NCBI GenBank assembly: GCA_020284085.1
Contig: JACEVL010000340.1
Coordinates: forward strand, 1 to 64,000
Direction of reading: 5' to 3'
DNA length: 64,000 nt
Source of the DNA: Aporrectodea caliginosa
Taxonomy: Eukaryota > Annelida > Clitellata > Crassiclitellata > Lumbricidae
Numbering within the stretch: position 1 is the stretch's first letter; each line of letters opens with the position of its first letter. The position numbers and the translations under genes are program-made. The notes below the pieces were generated by a model. The model saw nothing but the letters and a program-made list of their open reading frames with translations, had not been told where the DNA came from and ran no database searches. Positions 35,318-47,030 of this stretch are shown here, piece after piece.

Positions 35318-36450
35318 CGTAATCGTACCCAAATGGTTATTATAGGAGACTCTCGCACCTCATGGGTACCTGTTAAATCTGGAGCCCCACAAGGATCTGT
35401 GCTGGGTCCACTTCTTTATATCATGTTTACAGCTGATATCCCTCTTCTCTTTGCTAAACACTCGGCCTCTGGTCACCTCTATGCTGATGATGTCCAGGCA
35501 TTTGTTCATGGCCCCTCTTCTCACCAGCTTGCTCTTTCCCAATCTATTGAATCTCTTTCTGCTGACCTCAATTGTTGGATGTCCTCTAATCCTCTTTCGC
35601 TCAACTCTTCAAAGACTCAATTGATCTGGCTGGGCACTCGCCAGGCGCCAGCAGCTAATTAAACTTGATTATGATATGCTTGCCAAGAAGTTCCCTCAGT
35701 TTACTTTTTCAACAAATGTCCGTGACCTTGGTGTTACTCTTGACAGTACTCTTTCCTTCGCTGCACTTATCTCTAATCTCTTTCGGTCCAATTTTTATCA
35801 TTTGCGGCGTCTACGTGCCATTCGACGATCTGTGCCATTCGACGATCTGTCCCCTCGCCGATATTTTCTTCCATGGTTCATGCCTTTATCTGTTCACGCA
35901 TTGACTACAGTAACTGTAACTCGTTACTTATAGGTCTACCAAAACTCCATCTGGCTCCACTCCAATCAGTACTTAATGCAGCTGCTCGTTTGATCGCCCG
36001 CCTTCCTCGTTTCTCCCATATTTCGATTTTTATGACTGAACAGCTTCGATCATTGGCTTCCCTTAACTGTTCGGATTCAGTTTAAAATTCTGTTTCTTAC
36101 GTGTAAAGCGTTTCTGGGTCAAACTCCCCTCTACCTCTTATCAGACGACCTATCTCAGCTACCTCTGGACGTCCTCTCCGCTCTTTAGACCATCATGACC
36201 TTCTGGTTCCTCGATCTCGGACTGCCACAGCACAGCATCGTGCCTACGCCTCTGTTGGCCCTTTGTTGTGGAATGAAATTCCGACTATAGGCTAACTCGT
36301 GCTCTGAGGTTATACGGGGGCACTTCTGTTTCTGCTCGTTCTCTTGAGACTTTTCTTTTTTCGAGGGGTCTTTCGCACTGGAAGCGCCTCTGATTAGGTT
36401 GTAGGCCTACTGTGAGAGGCGCTTTATAAGTCCGTAAATAGAATAGAATA
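35318..36450 (+). mobile_element. L2-like LINE, 3' half (RT motifs C onward)
   Basis: SWVPVKSGAPQGSVLGPLLY (motif B), YADDVQAF (motif C), CWMSSNPLSLNSSKTQLIWL, then frameshifts through VRDLGVTLDSTLSF, SRIDYSNCNSLL, AARLIARLPRFSH and the end RSLETFLFSRGL and GAGAGGCGCTTTATAAGT. The preceding RT part is missing here and lies on the other strand at 37141-37385. Confidence 0.8.
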
Positions 36451-36990
36451 ATCTACAACTCAGATCCAACTGCACTAACAGATCATAAAGTCGAAACATA
36501 TAGCTTATTACTTAAATGGAACTGAATAGCATAATTTACATACTAATAGAATAACTATTTTGTGATAGGAGAACAATTACAATTATCGAAAAACTGTTTT
36601 TAAACTTTTCCGTGATTTCTGTCTCGCAAACAATATCATCAAAATGCATTTGCCCAAGGACGTCGATGCATACAGGCTAAGTGAACTTAGTTTTCCCTGG
36701 AGCATGGTGGATCTTAAATCGTTTTTATTCGTTTTAGCTGAGAGAAGGATCTCTCTCCAGAACAGTTTAAAGCACAATATGTAAGCTTAGTTTATGGAGA
36801 TGTCCTTTTTCTGTTAAAAGTTGTTTTTTCCTTTCTTTTCTCATACCCACATGGATAGGCCTATGACCGCTTCATTATAAATGTCACTAACGGTTCACTT
36901 TTCAGAATGTAATAATTATAATAATGTTAATGTTATTATGTTCCATTACTGACCATTAGTTAATTTTCGAATTTCACCCGCTTGCGTCCG

Positions 36991-37119
36991 GTCACTGTGT
37001 CAACAATGTGTCATTATGATCGACACAGAGTGGGAAATATTAGAATTAGAGTTTCGGCTTTGAGCCTTTGACGTTTGCCGTCGGTCGCTTGGGGCGCCTA
37101 CAGACTGTTAGTATGAGTC
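36991..37119. repeat. Right copy of the inverted repeat
   Basis: Reverse complement of 35191-35313 with a 6-nt insertion and a few substitutions. It directly follows, in minus-strand reading, the 5' RT half of an L2 LINE. Confidence 0.85.
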
Positions 37120-37140
37120 CGGCACTGAATATCATGGTCT

Positions 37141-37385
37141 ATAGGCCTACCATATCAAATGCTGAAGAAGCATCAAGAAGAGCTAAAAGAGTAACATGGG
37201 ATTTATCCATAGCAGAATAGATGTCATAGAGAAGAGAGAGAAGAGCAGTTTCAGTTGAGTGGTGAGCTCTAAAGCCAGATTGTCTGTGCGGTAAAAGGCC
37301 TGACTGCTCAAGGTAAGGAAGAAGTTGCAGAGAAACAAGTCGCTCTAAAGTCTTTGAGAGAAAGGCTTATCATGTACGTTTAGAA
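37141..37385 (-). mobile_element. L2-like LINE, 5' RT half on the opposite strand
   Basis: Minus strand gives FLSKTLERLVSLQLLPYLEQ, then QSGFRAHHSTETALLSLLYD and VTLLALLDASSAFDMV (motif A), the part of the RT that is missing from the + strand half at 35318. Confidence 0.75.
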
Positions 37386-37516
37386 CTTTGTGTTCAGATA
37401 CCTACTTTGGTAGGTCTAGTTGACTTTGCTTTGGGGTTAGGACCCCGGGTGTCTTAACACGGCTTTGGCTTAGGGCCCCGGAAGTCTTAATCCGGCCCTG
37501 AGTATTGGTATTGGTA

Positions 37517-37590
37517 TCAGTACATCCAACTTCTACTTCTTCTATAACATTTTCGTCGCTCATCCAACTTCCAGTTTTTACTGCTGGAAC
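37517..37590. repeat. Detached copy of the CATCCAACTTCTACTTCT satellite unit
   Basis: Nearly identical to the unit at 46880-46935 (TTCTATAACATTTTCGTCGC, then CATCCAACTTCCAG and TTTTTACTGC). Confidence 0.8.
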
Positions 37591-38178
37591 GGGACAATGT
37601 CAGCTAGTACATCTACGATAACAAACGGGGGAAGGGGGTCAAGTTCACGTGATTTCAAATTAGAAGTAGAAAGAAGATGACGCAGTTCTGATTCAAGGAT
37701 AGGTTGAAAGTAACATAGTTCTGTAGGCTAAAGTGCAAGTTGTGCAACTTAAATTAATAAAAGTAATATATGTTTATTATTAATGTTTATACAATTATTA
37801 GTTAACGGTACGCGTGCAATGCATGTATTGTTATTTAGCCTATATTTCATTATAGAAAAAACATAGCTTATCATGTACGTTTAGAACTTTGTGTTCAGAT
37901 ACCCGTACTTTGGTAGGTCTAGTTGACTTTGCTTTGGGGTTAGAAAGGTATGGCACAGCTGATGACCTAACCTCAAACCAGCTGTATAGGCCTATTAATA
38001 GCCTATAATAGGCTACGAAATTCCAATTCCAATACGAACACGATTACCGATTGTAATATAGTAGGCTACTAATACGATTACTAATACTACATGTAATACT
38101 AGCTAGCACTAATACAGTTACTAATAATAATACTAATAGTAATACTAGCTAACTATTTTCAGGACCGAAAGCACATTA

Positions 38179-38378
38179 ATTTTAATGGCGTAACGAAGGG
38201 GGCATGCAGAGGCCAGAGGGGGCAGCCGCCCCCGGGCGCAGCACCAAAGGGGCGCAAAATTAGCTTTCAATGGTACACAGTACTATGGCAAGAACGATTA
38301 AAAGTCAACAAGAAATTTAAAGGGGGCCCAGTCATCAACCCTTGCCCCCGGGCGCTGAAACCCTTCGTTACGCCACTG
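38179..38378. mobile_element. Short hAT-like MITE (TGGCGTAACGAAGGG ends)
   Basis: Terminal inverted repeats TGGCGTAACGAAGGG/CCCTTCGTTACGCCA, with CCCCCGGGCGC inverted words inside. AGCACATTA is repeated at 38170-38178 and 38379-38387. The left end has a few extra bases before the inverted repeat. Confidence 0.7.
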
Positions 38379-38489
38379 AGCACATTACTAAATTTCAAGG
38401 AGAAGTCTCGTCGGCTGCGTCAATAAATGCAAGCGTTGTTCAAGGTTCGGATCCGTATACGTAGTCTGACCTCCATCCTATGCATAGTT

Positions 38490-39530
38490 TTAACCATCTT
38501 GTTAAATATGCCGACGACACGTAGGCCTATCCATTAGTGGGATCGTCAAACATCAGTAGGCCTACAGTGGCTGAAGAATTTGATCACATGGCAACCTGGG
38601 CAAAAAGCAATAATCTGAGGCTAAATCCATCCAAGACGCGTGAAATAATTTTCACGAGAAGGGGCCACAAAGGTTCACCCATACCCGTCGTCATCCAAGG
38701 GGTTGAAAGGGTTGACACCATTAGAGTGCTAGGGATTACCCTCAGCTACGACCTGCGCATGACAAAGCATACAGAAAAGGTCCTTACCTCAAGTTCCTCC
38801 TCTCTATACGTACTCCGGGTTTTGAGAGATTATCGCATGTCCACTTTTGCGCTGCATGATGTGGCTATGGCAACCACTGTGGCACACATAATGTATGCTT
38901 CCTCTGTCTGGTGGGGGTATGCCAGTGAGAACGAAAGGGGTAAATTGCAAAGTATGCTAAACCGGTCGAAGCGAAGAAGCTTCCTCTTATCCACTACCCC
39001 AGGAGTGGTGGATCTGGCTGAGGCCGCTGACGCTGGCCTGTTTGGGGCCATCTGTAGGGAGCCATGCATGCCATGTTCTCCGGGGAATCTTCCCATCTAC
39101 ACGACAAAACAAATATAACTTATACGTCCTTGATTGCACAATTTCACCCTCCTCACCAACGATAAGCGTAATTACATACCGCGAGTCTTGTCTAAAGACA
39201 GTGGCGGCGCCAGAGGATAGGGGTGCTTAGTCCCCCTAACTGCGGCTCAGCCCACCCCCCAAAAAAAATTGGGAAATCACTGCATATCACAGGGAGGAGG
39301 GGACAAAAGCGAAGGGCTTGGAACTTTAGCCCCCCCCCTCCTAAACCTGAAATCCTGCCGCCTCCACTGTTTAAGGATATATATAAATTGTCTCATAATT
39401 ACTTGTAATTGTCTTGAATAACTAACTCAAGCTCGGCTCTACAGCTAGGCTAATTGGTGTTACTTGTAACCAGTTGCGTTCATGACAACTGGATTTATTG
39501 AATTAAACGAATATTGATTGATTGATTGGT
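38490..39530 (+). mobile_element. Jockey/CR1-superfamily LINE 3' fragment
   Basis: KYADDT (motif C) near 38505, LRLNPSKTREIIF, RVLGITLSYDLRMTKH, LYVLRVLRDY and MYASSVWWGYASENE correspond to the minus-strand LINE at 24240. The coding part breaks near 39110; a 3' end with (TTGATTGA)n tail appears at 39505-39530, as also at 31990-32010. Confidence 0.7.
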
Positions 39531-39539
39531 TGCTAATAC

Positions 39540-40099
39540 TAGGCCTATGTAGGCTACTATAACAGGCCCTACAGTTAGTAAAACTAATACTATAGCACTA
39601 ATAGGCCTACCGTTAGTAATAATAATACTAATGCTAATACTAATACAGTAGTAATATTAATACTATACATTACCTTCACTTCTTAAGGCATTAGGCCTAC
39701 CTTTAAATTTAATCTCCACGTCTCTCCTTCCGTAATCACATGATCTCCAAACTCTCTCGCACCTGCCCCTCCATTTAACTCCGCTCAACACACATTTTCT
39801 GGTTGTCTCAAGTGGCACTTGTTTCGATCAGTCATCCAGGCAGAATTGTTACGCTCTTTGACCTAGGAACACGGTAGGCGGAAATAGTACGGAACGGAAA
39901 TTTTACATCGAAAGTGGAAGGGGTAGTTACTAGTTATGTGGGTAGCTACGTAGGCCTACGTGTGAGTAGAATTGGGTAGGGTAGGCCTATAGGCTATAGC
40001 CTATCTGCCCTCGCTATCAATGCGCGGGGAGATTTCAACCCGACAACCATAAAGTATTTATGCTCGATAACAGTCTGGAATCATAATACAACCTATATA
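39540..40099. other. No gene recognised
   Basis: Sequence rich in TAGGCCTA and TACTAATA words; no coding signal. Confidence 0.4.
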
Positions 40100-42150
40100 T
40101 ACTGTGTCCCGATGAAAAGTGGACCCCTAGAAAAAGTGTCATAACTCGGTCAAATCTTTTAGCATTTGACTGAAATTTTAAAAACGGCAACAGTAGCCAT
40201 ATCACCACCAAATCCTAAGGCCGTTTGGAAATGTTGGTGAATTTGTCACTTTTATGAACGTTTGAGATGCAGCACTGAAAAAAGGAAGTTTCCAACATAC
40301 AAGAGCCACAAGAAGGTGAAGTTCAGATATATCTGGTGTTCAAAATGTCCTCCTTGTTCACGGACAAACGACCGTAGACGTGGACGCCACTGTTTGATGG
40401 CCCGATCGATGATCATGTGGTTAAACCCTGCTAGTCCGCCTCCTTTCTGACATTTATGGGGCTATCGATAAATCTCAGGTCACCCTTCTGGCCCTGTTCG
40501 ATGTGAGCGCTGCATTCGATACAGTAGACCATGAGATCCTCCTGCAGCGCTTATCTGTCTCCTTCGGCCTTTCTGGTAATATGCTTGGATGGCTTACCTC
40601 TTTCCTGCAGGACCGTTCCTTCATGGTAGCCCACGGTTCCACTAAGTCCTCTTGGGTCCCTGCACCATTTGGTTTACCCCAGGGCTCCGTCCTTGGTCCT
40701 CTTCTGTACATAATCTTCACTGCTGACCTGGGACCCCTGCTTGCGGCTGGGGCTACCCTGAGCCAATCGTACGCTGATGACATTCAAGCGTACGCCCACT
40801 GCTTGGCGGGGCAGGCGATCTCTGCGGTGGAAACAATGAACCGGGCCATTGAGACCCTGCAAGCCTGGATGTCATCAAACCGCTTGCGGCTTAACCCGAC
40901 CAAGACACAGCTTATCTGGCTTGGCACCCGTCAGCAGCTTGCTAAGGTAGACCTTGCTTCCATTACCTCAAAATATCCGCACCTCACCTTCTCATCCTCA
41001 GTCCGAGACCTGGGAGTAACCCTAGACCAGGAGCTTACGTTTGTCCAACACATTAATCTCCTTTGCCGTAGCTGTTACTACCAGCTCCGGCAACTCAGGG
41101 TGATATCCCGGTCCCTCTCCCCAGATGCTGCTTCTACGCTGGTTCATTCCTTCGTAGTCTCCCGTCTGGACTACTGTAGTGCCATATATGATGGGCTCCC
41201 AGCTTGCCGGCTTAAATGCCTTAACAGAGTCCTGCGCACGGCTGCCCGCCTTGTGGGCCGCATCCCTAAGTTCTCTCGAGTCTCCTGGTACGTGCGGGAT
41301 GTCCTCCATTGGCTCCCCTATCCGCAGCGCATTGCCTACCGGGTCTCTGCATTGGTCCGGCGCTGCACTGAGGGCCTGGCTCCTCCATATCTGCGGGAAC
41401 TCTGCTGCCCTACTGTGACTGTTCCGCGTCGTGGCTCGTTACGCTCAGCGGTGCAAGCAGAGTTCCTTGTCCCCCGTGCTCGGACTGCTATCCGACAGCG
41501 CCGCGCCTTCTCTGTGGCTGGCCCGGTGACCTGGAATGGGCTTCCGGTGGCACTGCGTCTGACCTCAATAGGACACTCTGCTCAGTTCTTCTCTAGCCTT
41601 AAGACTGTCCTGTTTGACCGAGGTTGGGCTGGGAGCGCTCCTGAGTAGACTGTCTTGAAGGGGCGCTATATAAAACTACTGTAATAATAATAATAAACAA
41701 CTGCCACTCTTCAATCAGACGAGATCAGGTGATCACCGTCACGAATGCGGGATCGCGTTAATGCGGCGGCTGGAACGTGCAAGAAACAGGTGCCTGCTGA
41801 ACGTCTCCTCAAGAGTGGCAGTTGTTTGACCACGTGATCATCGACCGGGCCATCAAACAGTGGCGTCCACGTCTACGGTCGTGTGGCTGTGAACAAGGAG
41901 GACATTTTGAACACCAGATGTAGCTGAACTTCACCTTCTTGTGGCTCTTGTATGTTGGAAACTTCCTTTTTTCAGTGCTGCATCTCAAACGTTCATAAAA
42001 GTGACAAATTCACCAACATTTCCAAACGGCCTTAGGATTTGGTGGTGATATGGCTACTGTTGTTGTATTTAAAATTTCAGGCAAATGTTAAATATTTTGA
42101 CCGAGTTATGACACTTTTTCTAGGGGTCCACTTTTCATCGGGACACAGTG
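40100..42150. mobile_element. Fold-back Tc1/mariner-like element with 340-bp inverted arms
   Basis: Ends (T/C)ACTGTGTCCCGATGAAAAG in inverted orientation, flanked by TA on both sides (40098-40099, 42151-42152). The left arm is 40100-40426 plus 41695-41711, the right arm 41811-42150, with about 100 nt between. Each arm encodes the same Tc1/mariner-style transposase tail (IIDRAIKQWRPRLRS...GGHFEH), on the minus strand in the left arm and the + strand in the right, so the unit arose from an inverted duplication of one transposon end. An L2 LINE interrupts the left arm. Confidence 0.8.
40427..41694 (+). mobile_element. 5'-truncated L2-like LINE, open RT frame, AAAC target duplication
   Basis: Inserted in the left arm of the fold-back element; AAAC is found at 40423-40426 and 41695-41698, and the arm sequence resumes exactly. 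The frame is open from 40428 to the stop at 41648 (406 codons): LLALFDVSAAFDTVDH (motif A), GLPQGSVLGPLLY (motif B), YADDIQAY (motif C), LRLNPTKTQLIWLG, VRDLGVTLDQELTF, LHWLPYPQRIAYRV and the terminus LKTVLFDRGWAGS. The 3' end is GGGGCGCTATATAAA and a short AATAAT tail. It lacks the endonuclease, so it is dead on arrival, but it has no stops and must be recent. Confidence 0.92.
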
Positions 42151-42684
42151 TAATAATAGACTAAACCTGCCAGCATTTCTCATGTATTAGATTGTGTCCA
42201 TTTGCTCTCTATACGTGTCCAGTGTCAGAATATGGGACCAGATAGGTCCTACGTGGATAGCTTAAGGATCGAGGACACAGAAAGGAGGACAAAGCTTGGA
42301 GGACGCACTGAATGTTTCAACTCCGGACTCCGGAGTCAGAGGAGGGGATCTTCTAAGTATACAAGAAACGAAGTCACATTGGAAAGCTGTATGAAATCAA
42401 TTGAGGCTTTTTTATCATAATGTTGCAAAGTATTTATTTAAGCAATCAATAAGCTACTTCAGCATTACCAGTGCGCATGCGCAGCCAGTTTACTTTTACT
42501 TCCGGTGATAGGTAACCGTTCATAAACAAACTGAATGGTGCCGGTAGCGATGTTGCTATGATCTACTTTGACGCAAATATTAGAAGATATTTGATTGCCA
42601 CGAGTTCATGTTTAACTCGATGAAGTTGTCTTGTGGCATCTTTCTGTTATAAATTTCTTCAAATCATCTACATTCCATCGATTA
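42151..42684. other. No gene recognised
   Basis: One 72-codon frame at 42202-42420 without recognisable features; no repeat structure seen. Confidence 0.4.
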
Positions 42685-43055
42685 AAGCAGAGGTCTCCAA
42701 AGATTCGTTTAAGCAGGGGGCCAAATTGCTGACTTTCTAAAGCTCCACGGGCCAAAACTCCAAATTTAAAAAAATTTCTCTGTGCGCTGAATTGTGAGTA
42801 ATGCGACGAATGCTTGGATTCATAATGTCTCCGAATATTGTACTCTTTAAGCACTGCAATGGTGTCATTGCATATCAGGCACAGTGCCTTACAAACAGCG
42901 ACATGGATTTTGGCAATATGCATGTCAGAGTACAGCGGCGTTAAAATTTTCAATTTTCCCAATTTAGTTTGTTTCTTCAAGGAGAGTTCCGCGGGCCAGA
43001 TTAAAGGCCTTAGCGGGCCGGATGTGGCCCGCGGGCCGTACTTTAAAGACCCCTT
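42685..43055 (-). mobile_element. hAT (ZBED-type) transposon fragment
   Basis: Minus strand 42980-42612 encodes ALCLICNDTIAVLKEYNIRR followed by HYESKHS, a BED-type C-x2-C...H-x4-H zinc finger as in ZBED/GTF2IRD2-like hAT transposases. The outer end shows GCGGGCCACATCCGGCCCGC-like palindromic words near 43010-43040 and GAGGTCTCCAAAG at 42693. The remainder of the transposase is missing. Confidence 0.65.
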
Positions 43056-43314
43056 TTAATTTTCCTTCGTTTGTTCGTTGTCGTGATCGAGAGGCTCGAC
43101 CGCGACAAACGGAGAACTATCACCTTTCCCGTCATGCCCTGCGGGAAAATTAATGCTGAAATAGCTTATTGCACCTTCTTGACTAGCCTTCGCACAGTAT
43201 TTCTCTGAGGAGCCAACTCTCCGCAGCAAAGCCTCGTTACCAATAACATAGCCGATGAATAGAACTTCTAACAAGAAACATTCTTCATATTGTAGCCTAC
43301 TTTGTAAGAATGAT

Positions 43315-44250
43315 TCATAGGGCTAGGCGAAAATCACGAATTCACGGAAATCACGGAAACCGTGAATTTTGACGTTTGCCGTGAATACCGTGAATTTTTA
43401 GTAGTTGCCGTGATTTTGCCGTGATTTTTCACATAATTGCTGCACTTTTTGTGTCAAAATCCATAAATTTATGATGTTACAAATTGGACTTAAAATAGTC
43501 GCCCTCTTCATCGATAATGCATTGGCCAAGAACGAAGGCATTTAATAGGAGCATTTAGTGACCCATTTACTCAGCTTCTCCTCTCGCTTTCGTCCAACAG
43601 GAAACCGATCAAATTTAATTTCTTCATCGTTTCTATGTCTGTTCGTACAATCTTTCACACAAGTCGACGGCATTTTAACATTTGTTTTGACTTACGTAAA
43701 CATTGTCACGTGATCCAGGGTAAATGCTCCTATACACTGCCAAAGGGCGCCAAAAGTGAATTAAACCATTGTGTTCTGACTTGGAGCCGTGACATCGTTA
43801 ATTTTAACTTACTGACTAGGCCTATACAGGCCTAATAGTCACGTGTCTGCGCTGACGTAACGTCGTAAACGGAGTGAAAAGTGTTGTCAGTGCGATGTTT
43901 TATGAGCACAATATGACTGTGAATTGATGCCGTGAATTTGGCAATTTTTTTAAGTATGCCGTGATTTATTTGCTTTTTGACCGTGATTTTAAGTAAGTAA
44001 GTAAGTACGTGCTTTATTGAACCGCCTGCAAACGCCTAACCCTATAATGAATCCCTTCCACATGCGCGTGTAAAGTCGTTTAAAACTGCCATGAGATAAT
44101 AGCCAAATACAACAAACATGCAAAAAGCCGGACATTTTCCAGGTTTTTAGCTTTGCCTGCCGGACAGAGGACATGATCGATGCAAAAAAGGAGGACGTAG
44201 GCTAGGCCTACATGTCCTTTTGCCGAACGTCTCGCAACCCTAGCCTATAC
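43315..44250. repeat. CCGTGAATT/CCGTGATTT repeat clusters and probable hAT end
   Basis: Clusters of CCGTGAATTT and CCGTGATTTT at 43340-43430 and 43920-43990 flank unique sequence; a GTAA run sits at 43993-44006. The end near 44240, read on the minus strand, is AGGGTTGCGAGACGTTCGGC, similar to hAT terminal repeats. I could not define borders. Confidence 0.4.
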
Positions 44251-45635
44251 AAAATTATATAATTATATTATGGGCTCCATGTTGGCATGCCTAGCAATAG
44301 AAATTCCCAACTAAAGGTGTTAGGCCAAACGCTGAGTCGCTGACTGTGCAAGAGAACAGTGCTGTTAGGATTTCGAGGCACATGGATTGAGCAAGTCTCT
44401 GAAATCCATGAAAATACGATACGTCATCTGCTTAATTATTCATGTTACCTAATTACTTATTCAGTATCCTATTAAGTTCTCTAAAGTACGCAGCACCGAA
44501 CTATGTTAGGTGCAGATTATTTCCAGTGCGGAAATCTTATTCTAAATTTTAAAAAGTCAGAAATAATTAATTGCAATAAACAAAATACGTTATAAAATTT
44601 GAAATAATAAGTTTCATTCAAAAGGTTGACGATGATAAGTAGTTCTAAGGTTTTCATGTAATTTTGTACTAATATCCGAGTGCGGAGATGTTGCAGCACG
44701 GGTACCAAAAGGAGCGTGTAACTTGCACTTGGTGAAGTAAGCCTTTTGTCGTAAATTTTTTAGGCATTGCGTAGGGGTGCAGACCTACTTTTGAAAGTAA
44801 AAATAGACTTTTAGATGTGTTATCAAATTGTTTTCAACAAATAGAGTACAACATAAACCTTTTCATTTCCACAAAAATTACCACAAACCCAAACACTCAA
44901 TTTTGTGCATTCACTCTTAGGCCTTTTAGAAACATAACCATGTACAATAAACCTAAACCCCACTTTCTGCACCTTTCTGCATCATCATCAGTTCCTGACG
45001 CCAGCCATTTAGCGGCTATGGGTACGAATAAATTATTTCCATTGTTCTCGATTATTTTGTCAAGTCCATTGTTCTCCTTAATGTCCAATTGATGTTTTAT
45101 CCTCGCTTATAGTATCCATCGACTTTGGAATAGTGGCGTTATAATGTTGACTGCTTCAAGTGAAACAATAACACTTTATCCTCCATTAAGTATAGCACTA
45201 ATCTTGATGCTGAGCCGAACTATGTAAACGACTCATTGAAGCTGACTATCCTGTATTTCTTAATCCACATGAACTCATCTGGTTACGGTTTTCTTGATGC
45301 GGTGTCCCGGTTGTAAACAAATTTACACGCACGAATTGGACATCTAGACAACCACATTACCATGTGAATAAGCTGGTCCCGCGACTTCGTTTTTGTGGGC
45401 GCTCTAGAAATCTCGAGTTTACGATTACGATTACTGGGCCCATAGCGAGTCGCATCACGCCACTAATGGTAACTAGAGGCCCACTATTGGCAGATGTGGG
45501 CCCAGTGAATGTCAGGAAGTAAATCTTAACGCGATATAATAAATAATTTAGTAATAAAACTTGACTACTACTGGGCAAAAACGCTGATCGGAACCTGAAA
45601 CCCATCTCAAAACTGAGTAGCAGATTTCACTACAC
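44251..45635. other. Intergenic; RTE 3' tail on the minus strand at 44978-45050
   Basis: Mostly unremarkable. 44978-45050 is the reverse complement of the RTE family 3' terminus (…GCTAAATGGCTGGCGTCAGG, then AACTGATGATGATG), a third copy of the tail seen at 5872 and 33301. Confidence 0.6.
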
Positions 45636-45750
45636 CAGGTGCAGTTGTCCAATTCTGCTGTCGCCATTTTGAAAGGTGCATCCGTTCATTTTAGACAAAA
45701 ATCTTTTAGATCGCGAGTGAATTTGTTGTCTAGCTTTGTCTTCGTGACAG
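45636..45750 (+). promoter_or_regulatory. Candidate promoter/noncoding first exon of GRB2
   Basis: CGCCATTTTG at about 45662 is the YY1-type element often found at or just after transcription starts. A donor CGTGACAG|GTAATT follows at 45751. The first coding exon has a splice acceptor (TTTTTAG|GATGG) one base before its ATG, so an upstream noncoding exon must exist, and this is the best candidate seen. Purely inferential. Confidence 0.3.
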
Positions 45751-46449
45751 GTAATTAAAAAAATACGCCTTAAGGTGATAATTAGTGTGATTATGTATGA
45801 AAGCCGTGCAGTCGTAGAGGTGGATCGTCGTTCGGATGTAGTTGGTGTTTATTTTAGCAACACTTTCGTCCTTCGTTACTAGTTTTAGTTCGTGTCGATT
45901 CACATCCTTGTTGTTGGTTCGATTCTTTCCTTTTCTATTTAATCCACCTAACGATGAAGAACACTATTTTCGCAGAGAATAGTAACATCGGAATGTCCGT
46001 TGCCCTTTGAGCCCTACACATTTGACATGTTCGAATTGTGAAGTTTATAAACATATGTAATTGATGCGTCAATTGCCATTCGCGACAAGTTGCACCATTA
46101 CAAGACCTGCAAAAGACTCAGGTTTTCAAAAAAACTCAGCGTATGGTCGGCGGTAACGATTTTCATAATTAAGTTGATAAAGTTGACAAGGAATAATACG
46201 GGTGCTTGCTTGTTCGGAATGGTAAAGTGTAATGTTTACTTGGAGAATAGAATGATACATAAAGAAGTGAAGTGCCGGTGTTTGGGAGCTGTAATGCAGT
46301 AAAAGTTGGTTTAGTATTATTTTTCAACGAATTGAAACATTTAGCTTTTTACTGGTAGTAAACTATACATGGGAATGCTTTGATAAAGGAAGTTGTTTTG
46401 AGTCAGAAATAACCGGCAGCTTGAGACAAAATATTGATGAAATTCTTCT

Positions 46450-47030
46450 GGGTAATCATGTAGTTTAGCATCGTAAATTATTTTTCTTACTTTGAATTAA
46501 ACAAACAGCATCTTAAATTATTTTATGCATATTTTAGCCATGTTTTCATTGCTTATTCAACTTCTACTTCTACTATACATATTTTCATCACTCATCCAAC
46601 TTCAGTTTTACTATAGCATATTTTGATCGCTCATCCAACTTCTAGTTTTACTGTAATAATTTTGCATTGATACCATGTTTCATCGCTCATCTACCTTCTA
46701 GATTTACTTCACTAATTTTAGCATCAAGAAGTTGAATGAGTATTGGCTCATCCAACTTCTACTTCTACTATAAACATATTCGTCACTCATCCAATTTCTG
46801 CTTCTACTATAACATATTTCTCTCAATACCATGTTTTCATCGCTCATCCAACTTTTGGTTTTTGGTTTCATTGCTTATCCAAATTCTACTTCTTCTATAA
46901 CATTTTCGTCGCTCATCCAGCTTCCAGTTTTTACTGCAATAATTTATCTGCCTTAAAATAATTTACGATGCTAAACTAACGATAGAAAAACAGGATATAA
47001 TTTACAACACAAAACTACATGTTTACCTTC
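46450..47030. mobile_element. Satellite-bearing inverted-repeat element
   Basis: Outer inverted repeats around GTAGTTTAGCATCGTAAATT (46460) and AATTTACGATGCTAAACTA (46962) enclose about 8 degenerate tandem units of roughly 55 nt, core CATCGCTCATCCAACTTCTA. One unit also occurs alone at 37517. The architecture resembles core-repeat elements with flanking arms, but I cannot assign a class. Confidence 0.6.

Noticed and set aside
42202..42420. 72-residue hydrophilic frame
   Set aside because: No homology pattern, no splice context, within expectation for chance in this composition.
46500..46960. CRISPR-like spaced repeats
   Set aside because: Degenerate 55-nt minisatellite with similar sequence in the spacers, no cas genes, eukaryotic context.
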